NCBI GenBank assembly: GCA_019912905.1
Contig: JAIOHO010000639.1
Location: 1 to 14,679 of the forward strand
Origin: Anaerolineae bacterium
GTDB lineage: Bacteria > Chloroflexota > Anaerolineae > Aggregatilineales > Phototrophicaceae
Reading direction: 5' to 3'
DNA: 14,679 bases
Notes under the pieces: generated by a model
Database searches by the model: none
Seen by the model: the letters and a program-made list of their open reading frames with translations, nothing else
What the model was told of the DNA's origin: nothing
Shown here: piece by piece, positions 1 through 6,157 of the stretch
Numbering within the stretch: the stretch's first letter is position 1
How the letters are laid out: every line of letters begins with the position of its first letter
Position numbers and translations under genes: made by a program

Positions 1-1718
1 CGGATATAGCGCGCGAACGGGCCGACGCGCAGCGGATCGAAATTGTTGAGCAGCGGCCAGCGATCCAGCAGGTTCAGATTTGGGAGTTGGCTCTGACGAA
101 AGGCAGGCCAGTTTTCCACGGCCACGCGGTAATCATCAAACGGGAGGTAAGTGTCGAACTCGACGGCCCGCTCCGCCTCCTCGGGCCAGTAGGCGCGTCC
201 TTCCCCTGACTCCGGCGCAGCAGACCGATCGTAAAAGGCGGCAGGCACGGTCGGATTCAGGCCCTGCCCGGCCCATCCCAGATCGACGGCTACGAAAACC
301 AGCACCCCCAGTGCCCAGGATGGATAGCGCCGGTGCTGCGGGTCCGGCTGCAAAAGGGTCAGAATTCCGGCTCCTGCGCCCAGCAGCCCGGTCAGCACCA
401 CCGCACGCCGCAGCACATCCAATGCCAGCGCAGCTTCCGCATCATCCAGCGCAGAAAGCAGCACCAGTGCCGCAAACCACGCCAGCAGCGCCGCGCCGAT
501 GCCCCCAGCCACCGCCAGCCGCGTGCCGAAGAACAACCAGTGACCGCGCCCCCACGACCGCGTGCCAATGCCTGCCAGCACGCTCAGCGCAAACACCGTC
601 CACAGGTGCCAGCGCACCGGGGCCTGAAACAGATCGAAGGTCGGCACGTGTTCGAACAGAAAGGGAAACACTGGCGTGTACTTGCCCAACGCCAGCACAA
701 ATGCGACGCCCCCAATTCCCATCCAAAAAGGAATCGTCCACCCGGCAGGCAGGGGATCGAGCGATTTCCGAAAGCGGCGCATGATCCAGCCGACGATCGC
801 CGCCAATGCACTGATGAGCGGCAGCAGGCCGATATACACCGCATCCTCGAAAAATGCGCCTTCCGTCAGGTAGGTGCCATCGCCTGGATTGCCAAATACA
901 TTCGGCGACACCCAATTCAGCGCGCGAGCCGGGCCGTAGCTGAAGTTCATGGCGAAGTCGAAATCCACGCCCGCCGAGCGTTGGGAAGTTCGCAGCAGCT
1001 CCATCGTCGGCAGCAGCTGCGCCGCCGCAATTCCCACGCCAAGCAGCATCCCGGCAGTGACCATGCCCAGGCGCAGCCATCCATCGCGACTGCGCTGGCG
1101 CACAACCCAGAACAGCGCGAACACGCCCACCAGCAGCAGGCTGTACCACGCGGTTTGTGCGTGTCCGGCCAGCAGTTGCAATCCGGTCAGCAGCGCTAAC
1201 CAACCGACGTGACGCAGCCGTTTTTCGGTCAAGACCCCCAACGCCGCCCACAAAATCCAGGGCAGCCAGGCGGCAGCGGTCACGGTCGGGTAAGTGCCCA
1301 ACCGGGCGACCAGATAGCTGGTCAATCCGAAGGCCAGCGCGCTCACACCGCGTCCCAGGCCGGGCAGCCCCAATCGCCCGGTAAAGACCCACATTCCCCA
1401 GGCGGCAATGAACAGGTGCAGCACCACGGTAACGCTCATCGCCCAGGCCAGGGGAAGTAGCAACCCCAGCCAGCTTAACGGGTAAAACAGTGCCGATTGG
1501 TAATTGGCGATCAGCGGCGCGCCCGCACCATTGTAGGGATTCCAGAGCGGAAGCTGACCACTCCGCAGCATATCAAACGCAAACTCACGCCAGGGGTAAA
1601 ATTGCAGGGAGGGCAGTCCCCAGAAGAAGACTTCGCCCAGCAGCAGGCGATGGAAGACGACTCCCAGCGTGAGAATCACCAGCACCAGTAGCGCGCGTGA
1701 CAGCAGACGGTCGGTCAT
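1..1718 (-). CDS. YfhO-like polytopic membrane protein, C-terminus cut by window edge
   Basis: This reading frame is open from an ATG at 1718 to the left edge (572 codons), with no stop. The ATG overlaps the upstream gene's stop as ATGA, implying translational coupling. The protein starts with a hydrophobic helix (about residues 8-24). A first-loop motif follows at about 54-84: SGQLPLWNPYNGAG, then APLIANYQSALFYPLSWL. This G-x-x-P-x-W-N ... G-x-P ... YPL pattern is characteristic of the YfhO membrane family, whose B. subtilis member takes part in glycosylating lipoteichoic acid. Many hydrophobic segments follow. A soluble region begins near residue 480, and the end is missing. The neighbouring gene carries the same motif, so the two look like a tandem duplication. 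The likely role is transfer or handling of lipid-linked sugars at the outer face of the membrane; the substrate is unknown. Family assignment is fairly secure and exact activity is not. Confidence 0.8.
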   Translation of the reverse strand, partial: MTDRLLSRALLVLVILTLGVVFHRLLLGEVFFWGLPSLQFYPWREFAFDMLRSGQLPLWNPYNGAGAPLIANYQSALFYPLSWLGLLLPLAWAMSVTVVLHLFIAAWGMWVFTGRLGLPGLGRGVSALAFGLTSYLVARLGTYPTVTAAAWLPWILWAALGVLTEKRLRHVGWLALLTGLQLLAGHAQTAWYSLLLVGVFALFWVVRQRSRDGWLRLGMVTAGMLLGVGIAAAQLLPTMELLRTSQRSAGVDFDFAMNFSYGPARALNWVSPNVFGNPGDGTYLTEGAFFEDAVYIGLLPLISALAAIVGWIMRRFRKSLDPLPAGWTIPFWMGIGGVAFVLALGKYTPVFPFLFEHVPTFDLFQAPVRWHLWTVFALSVLAGIGTRSWGRGHWLFFGTRLAVAGGIGAALLAWFAALVLLSALDDAEAALALDVLRRAVVLTGLLGAGAGILTLLQPDPQHRRYPSWALGVLVFVAVDLGWAGQGLNPTVPAAFYDRSAAPESGEGRAYWPEEAERAVEFDTYLPFDDYRVAVENWPAFRQSQLPNLNLLDRWPLLNNFDPLRVGPFARYI

Positions 1719-3700
1719 CGGCGAAATATCCCCCAGACGAGCAGCGCCATGCAGATAATCAAGCTCAAACTGGCGACACCAGCGGCGACCGTGGTTTGCT
1801 GATTCAACTGCGCGACCGTCGCCTCATCCGGCAGTCCGGGCCAGCCGGCGTTGGGCCAGCCCAGCCCATTCAATTCGGCTGGCGGGTCGGCATCCAGATT
1901 GGCATACAGATAATCGCCATCCACCTCCGAGCGCAGTTCAAGGTGGTTATGCAGAATCGGATACGTTGCGACCACGTGGCTGACGCCCCACTCGGCGAGT
2001 ACCTCCGTATCCAGCACCGCGTCCTGATTGGCGGTCCGCAGCAGCATCTCGGCGCTGCGCGCGTCGTCCTCCGCTGGGGTCAGATCGAGCGGTGGCAGCA
2101 CGACGCTGTACGCGGCGACCGGCACCCCGCTTCCCTGCGCAATCGCATTCACCACCCCGCTCAGTTGGAATGGATCGACCCCATAGAACAGCGAGAAGCC
2201 GTTGGCGGCGGCGGTTTGCTGCTCCAGGGCGTAATTCGGGGAGTAGATGCGCGTCGGGGTTTCGGCTTGCAGCGCCTCCACCAACGCCTGCTGAGGAGTC
2301 AACCAGCGGTCAGGGCCGCGCCACTCCAGCCAGCCATGCCCGCTCCAGGCGAGGTCGAAAAACACCACCAGGGTCAGCGCCATCGCGACCCATTTGGGCG
2401 TCAGCCGCCCGTACAACGTCAGCAGCAGGGTTACTCCGAGCAGCGCACCGACCATCATCACGCCGATGCCGATCGCAGCAGGCAGATCGGTGAGTAGCGC
2501 CAGCGTGAAAGCCCCGCAGAATACTGCCGCGCCCATCCCACCGGCTGCCGCCAGCCGCAGAATTGCCAGCCGGTTCAGCGTGCCATCCCGCCGGACTTGT
2601 ACCGCCATGCGCATCACGCTTTCGAGGCCGTGACCCGCCAGCCAGCTCGCGGCCAGCACGACCACGAACCACGCACGTGCCGGAACGCGAAACCAGCGTA
2701 ACAGGGGCAGTGTCTCAACCAGTACCGGCCACAGCGGGCCATGCGTGCCCATCGCGTACAGCGCCGCCAGGAGGATGGCAATCCACCAGAACGCATATCG
2801 GCGCGGGGCGGAAAAAAGAGCCACACCCGCCAACAGCAGCACCGGCAGCCCCAGATAGGTCAGCGTTTCGGGATTGCCGCCCCGTGGAGGCAGCAGCAGC
2901 CCGACGAATTGTCCCCCTTCGAGCGCAAACACCCCGGCATCGGCGGCAGTCATCGTGCTGCGGCTGAGATACGGCTGCCAGCCCAGCAAAGGCACCGTAA
3001 CCGACAGCGTGAGCAGGCCGAACAGCGCCACCACCGGCACCGCATAGATCAGGCGTGACCAACGCGCCTGCCGCCGGGTTTCCCACACGCCACAGCCTGC
3101 CGCCAGCACGAGGCCAAACAGACTGAGGCGCACATCCGCCAGGAACATGAGCGCGGCGAACAGGCTGGTCTGAAGGATCGTGCGGACAGGCCGAACCTCA
3201 TTCTCGGTCAGCCCCTGCTGCACCGAGTCCATCAGCCAGGGCCACCAGGCCAGCGCGTACAGCAGATCGACGTGACCGGCCCCTATGTGTGCCAGGACCT
3301 TAGGAGCAAACGCGTAAGCCAGCGCGCTGCACAGCGCCGCCGCATCCGACAAACCGCCGTGCCGCGTCCAGCGCCACATCCCCCACCCTGCCAGCAGCAG
3401 GTGGAGCAGAATGAGCACATTCAGATGCAGCGCGGGCGGCAGGATCAGCACCAGCCACTGCAAAGGATAGGCTGTTTTGTTCAGTGGGTTGGCCGCAAAA
3501 GGTTGGCCGCCGAGAATCGTCGTTTGCCACGAAGGGAATTCGCCGCGTTCGAGCACGCTGGCACGCAGATAGGCCGCCGCAGGCCAATGAGTCACTGCCG
3601 CATCGGAAAAACGTGCTTCGGGGATAAACGGCAGAGAATCGGGGCGCAGGCCCGCCAGAAACAGAAATGCCGCACACAGCCCGACCAGGCTAAGGCGCAT
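1715..3700 (-). CDS. YfhO-like polytopic membrane protein (paralogue of the downstream gene)
   Basis: A 661-residue integral membrane protein. The frame is open further upstream to 3784, but I chose the ATG at 3700. It places the first residues (MRLSLVGLCAAFLFLAG) as a typical N-terminal helix and cuts the overlap with the upstream gene from 95 to 11 bp. A conserved-looking Asp (D33) precedes the first-loop motif GEFPSWQTTILGGQPFAANP (53-72) and a following YPLQWL. This is the same pattern as in the downstream gene and matches the YfhO/GT-C-like fold. Multiple membrane segments fill the first two thirds. A soluble region of about 180 residues follows, and one last hydrophobic segment ends in a basic tail (WGIFRR). 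The stop overlaps the next start by 4 bp (ATGA). It is probably an envelope glycosylation protein. The sequence does not show the sugar or acceptor. Confidence 0.85.
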   Translation of the reverse strand: MRLSLVGLCAAFLFLAGLRPDSLPFIPEARFSDAAVTHWPAAAYLRASVLERGEFPSWQTTILGGQPFAANPLNKTAYPLQWLVLILPPALHLNVLILLHLLLAGWGMWRWTRHGGLSDAAALCSALAYAFAPKVLAHIGAGHVDLLYALAWWPWLMDSVQQGLTENEVRPVRTILQTSLFAALMFLADVRLSLFGLVLAAGCGVWETRRQARWSRLIYAVPVVALFGLLTLSVTVPLLGWQPYLSRSTMTAADAGVFALEGGQFVGLLLPPRGGNPETLTYLGLPVLLLAGVALFSAPRRYAFWWIAILLAALYAMGTHGPLWPVLVETLPLLRWFRVPARAWFVVVLAASWLAGHGLESVMRMAVQVRRDGTLNRLAILRLAAAGGMGAAVFCGAFTLALLTDLPAAIGIGVMMVGALLGVTLLLTLYGRLTPKWVAMALTLVVFFDLAWSGHGWLEWRGPDRWLTPQQALVEALQAETPTRIYSPNYALEQQTAAANGFSLFYGVDPFQLSGVVNAIAQGSGVPVAAYSVVLPPLDLTPAEDDARSAEMLLRTANQDAVLDTEVLAEWGVSHVVATYPILHNHLELRSEVDGDYLYANLDADPPAELNGLGWPNAGWPGLPDEATVAQLNQQTTVAAGVASLSLIICMALLVWGIFRR

Positions 3701-5303
3701 AAATCGTGACGTCACCGCTGCGCGCGACCTGCTGTAATTCTGCCAGGCAGGGGCCATCACCAATCTTTGCCTCTTCCGGCCCATAGAGGATAAAGCGAAT
3801 CGAATAATCGTCGATCAGTGTCTGACAGTCCTGACCGCTGGCGTACCATGCCCGGATCGCGTCCTTTTTGACATCAGCCTGCAACGTTTCAAACGGATGC
3901 CCATAAACGACGCGCGTCCCGGCCCAGCCCGGCAGCCACAGACTGACCGGCTCCGATGCCAGCACCACATCCGTCAGGCGGGTCCGCTCGCGCAGCCACT
4001 CGAAGACGGCTGCATAATCCCGTTCGAGGTACAGTCCCTGGGTATCCTGCGGCCTGCCCGCCACGATAGGCAGAGTCGGGATGAACAGCACGAACAGGTG
4101 CGTCAGCGCAATCAACGGCACAAACAGGATCATCACCCGATAGCGCCAGCGCCGGTTAGAGAATTGGGGCAGCCAGAAAGCTTCCAGCGCGCGCGTCGCA
4201 AAATATGCCAGGGGCAGCATCATGCCCACGGCAAAACGACGTTGAATGTTGGTCGGCAGATAAATGCACACCAGCATTACGATCAGCCAGGCCAGCATAA
4301 AATGATCGTCATGGGCTTCATAGCGTCCGAATGCGCGAATAATGCCCGGCAGTGCGATGATCAAAGGAAAAGCGAAGCCGATGAGCAGGACCGGCAGCGG
4401 CGGTGCTGCCGTGACGTTCTGGCGCGACCATTCGGCCATCGCCGGATTGTACATGACCACGGCACCATAATAAGCCGCGATGGGTACCGCAGGCAGTAGA
4501 ATGACCAGCAGCCAGAACAATTCCCGCCGATTCACATGCCGTTTGCTCAGCCAGCGCCAACCGGCATAAGTCACCAGCGCCCCACCCAATGGCACCAGTG
4601 CCTGCGGGTACAACAGAGCCAGCGCCAGACTGAGCAGCACCGCCGTAAGCCCACCATTGCTGAGGGTGGGTTCTTCCGTCGCCCCGGGTCGGAATATCTC
4701 GATAATGATGCTCACCAGCAGTGCGACACAGGCCAGCGTCAGCGGAAAATGTACGTTGACGAATGTACTCTGAAGGGGGAAAGCTTCAGGAATTGACAGA
4801 TCGGGCGAATCCACCCGCCCACCGCTCAAAATGGCATAGAGCCAGCCAAGACCCGCTGCCAGCGAAACCAGCACAAAAAAAATGCGCCGGGTGCGGATGC
4901 GCATCCAGATCGTAGCCGCCAGTTGGTACAGCGCCAGATACATCAGCACGGCGGACAGCGCCCGCATGAGATGAAACACCACCAGCACCGGGACACCAGT
5001 CAGCCCGGCGACCTGACCCAGAAGTGGGTAAAGCACCTGGATGAATGCGCCACCATGAGATTCCGGCGTGTGTTGAAAATGGACCAGCCATTCGCCGTGC
5101 GTACCCAACATCATTTTGCTCAGATAGGTTGCACCATCGCGCGAGTTATGCAGAATCCCCATGAACTGCCAGCCCGCTTCGGATGGCCCACGCAGGGCGA
5201 GCAATCCGTAAGGCGCGAACGCCAGCAGAATCAGCGCGACCGCCACCACGATGACCCAGCGCCATTCCGTGGGCGCGATGTGAGCGGTGAATCCCGATCG
5301 CAT
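3690..5303 (-). CDS. GT-C-like polytopic membrane protein, putative glycosyltransferase
   Basis: A 537-residue protein with about ten hydrophobic segments and a soluble C-terminal domain (roughly 425-537). The first extracytoplasmic loop carries an Asp in HNSRDGATYLSKM (D56), followed by GTHGEWLVHFQHTPESHGG. An early acidic loop residue followed by such a segment is typical of GT-C glycosyltransferases that use polyprenyl-phosphate sugars. The C-terminal domain (ASEPVSLWLPGWAGTRVVYG, then a gap, then SIRFILYGPEEA) resembles the tail of many uncharacterised GT-C-like proteins. I chose the ATG at 5303. Another in-frame ATG lies at 5336 and the frame stays open to 5396; neither start has a strong Shine-Dalgarno. 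It is the first gene of the minus-strand operon and overlaps the next gene by 11 bp. It could instead be a non-catalytic membrane protein of the same fold. No enzyme specificity can be read from the sequence. Confidence 0.82.
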   Translation of the reverse strand: MRSGFTAHIAPTEWRWVIVVAVALILLAFAPYGLLALRGPSEAGWQFMGILHNSRDGATYLSKMMLGTHGEWLVHFQHTPESHGGAFIQVLYPLLGQVAGLTGVPVLVVFHLMRALSAVLMYLALYQLAATIWMRIRTRRIFFVLVSLAAGLGWLYAILSGGRVDSPDLSIPEAFPLQSTFVNVHFPLTLACVALLVSIIIEIFRPGATEEPTLSNGGLTAVLLSLALALLYPQALVPLGGALVTYAGWRWLSKRHVNRRELFWLLVILLPAVPIAAYYGAVVMYNPAMAEWSRQNVTAAPPLPVLLIGFAFPLIIALPGIIRAFGRYEAHDDHFMLAWLIVMLVCIYLPTNIQRRFAVGMMLPLAYFATRALEAFWLPQFSNRRWRYRVMILFVPLIALTHLFVLFIPTLPIVAGRPQDTQGLYLERDYAAVFEWLRERTRLTDVVLASEPVSLWLPGWAGTRVVYGHPFETLQADVKKDAIRAWYASGQDCQTLIDDYSIRFILYGPEEAKIGDGPCLAELQQVARSGDVTIYAP

Positions 5304-5327
5304 GATTTCGTCTTTTAGTCTTGTAGT

Positions 5328-5357
5328 TTGCCTCATGATTCCGGCGCAGTGTATAAT
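5328..5357 (+). promoter_or_regulatory. Predicted sigma70-like promoter for the zinc-ribbon / NACHT-HEAT operon
   Basis: TTGCCT and a perfect TATAAT are separated by 18 bp in the 130-bp divergent region between the membrane-protein operon and the zinc-ribbon gene. The expected transcription start is near 5364, giving a leader of about 70 nt before the ATG at 5434. The call rests on consensus matching alone. The same AT-rich patch on the other strand reads TATACA and could serve the divergent operon, but its -35 is poor. Confidence 0.42.
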
Positions 5358-5433
5358 CGAAAAGGAAAACCCTGTATGAACATTCACATTGTACAACGAC
5401 TATTCGAACACGCCAGCACACCGATCTTAAGCC

Positions 5434-6135
5434 ATGAATCAGCCTGAAGCTCTGTATCGCCTCCAAGAAGTTGATCTCGACCTCCTGCGCAGCCAGAAAC
5501 GCGTCAAGGAAATTGCGCTGGTTCTGGCGAATGACGAGGTACTCCAGGCCGCCCAGTCCGACGTAAAGGCCGCTCAGAACGAGTTAAGCCCTCTTCGAAA
5601 TCATCTGCGCCAGTTGGAAGACGAGATCGAGGTCAACGAAGACAAAACCCGTACCACCGATCAGCAGCTTTACAGCGGCAACGTGAAAAACCCGAAAGAA
5701 CTCCAGGACATGCAGCAGGAAATCGAGTCGCTCAAACGCTGGCACGATGAACTGGAAACAAATCTGTTGGAAACTATGCTGTCCGTTGAGGAAGCCGAGA
5801 GCAGATTGAATCAGGCGGAGGGCAGATTAAGGGCCGTCGCCGACAGTCGGGGGGAGGAACATCGCCAACTTCTGGAGGAGCAGACGGCCCTGCAAGCGCA
5901 TATCGAGCAAGCCAAACAGCGCCGCCAACACGTGCTTAAGGAAGTTGCGCCGGAAAATCTCAAAATCTACTCTACAATGAGAGTCCGCAAGCAGAATCAG
6001 CCTGTGGCAGTGATGTCTGGCAACACATGCAGCATCTGCGGCGTCGCCCAAACCTTCGCCATCGAGCGCGAAGTCCGTCAGGGTGTCAAACTGGTCAGTT
6101 GCAGTAACTGTGAGCGCATTCTGGTCAGTCTATAA
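5434..6135 (+). CDS. Coiled-coil C4-type zinc-ribbon protein (COG1579 / zf-RING_7 family)
   Basis: A 233-residue cytoplasmic protein. Residues about 5-170 are heptad-rich and highly charged, forming a long antiparallel coiled coil. The turn region contains NPKEL (86-90), a hallmark of this family. The C-terminus is a zinc ribbon with C199-x2-C202 and C223-x2-C226 (CSIC and CSNC), followed by the usual ERILVSL ending. Length and order match COG1579 proteins. These are nucleic-acid-binding-like zinc-ribbon proteins of largely undefined role, with the epsilonproteobacterial member linked to flagellar gene expression. The ATG at 5434 has no evident Shine-Dalgarno, so translation may rely on an unstructured leader. 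The next gene starts 19 bp after this stop on the same strand, which suggests co-expression and possibly a shared process. Family is confident; function is not. Confidence 0.9.
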   Translation: MNQPEALYRLQEVDLDLLRSQKRVKEIALVLANDEVLQAAQSDVKAAQNELSPLRNHLRQLEDEIEVNEDKTRTTDQQLYSGNVKNPKELQDMQQEIESLKRWHDELETNLLETMLSVEEAESRLNQAEGRLRAVADSRGEEHRQLLEEQTALQAHIEQAKQRRQHVLKEVAPENLKIYSTMRVRKQNQPVAVMSGNTCSICGVAQTFAIEREVRQGVKLVSCSNCERILVSL

Positions 6136-6138
6136 GCT

Positions 6139-6157
6139 GGGGGGAGGCAGAATCGTG
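6139..6157 (+). promoter_or_regulatory. Strong Shine-Dalgarno that fixes a GTG start
   Basis: GGGGGGAGG at 6139-6147 lies 7 nt before a GTG at 6155. It decides the start of the NACHT-HEAT gene. The frame stays open to an upstream ATG at 6083, but that would lie 53 bp inside the zinc-ribbon gene and has no comparable ribosome-binding site. With the GTG start, a membrane helix falls at the very N-terminus, as expected. Confidence 0.8.

Noticed and set aside
333..1392. Long open frames on both strands (plus 333-1199, minus 442-1392) within the first membrane-protein gene
   Set aside because: Their translations are rich in Arg, Gln, His and Pro with no domain. The true frame reads continuously as a YfhO-like membrane protein from 1718 to the edge. 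The others are GC-rich shadows.
6083..6154. ATG at 6083 as start of the NACHT-HEAT gene
   Set aside because: It lies inside the zinc-ribbon gene without a comparable ribosome-binding site. The GTG at 6155 has a near-ideal Shine-Dalgarno.
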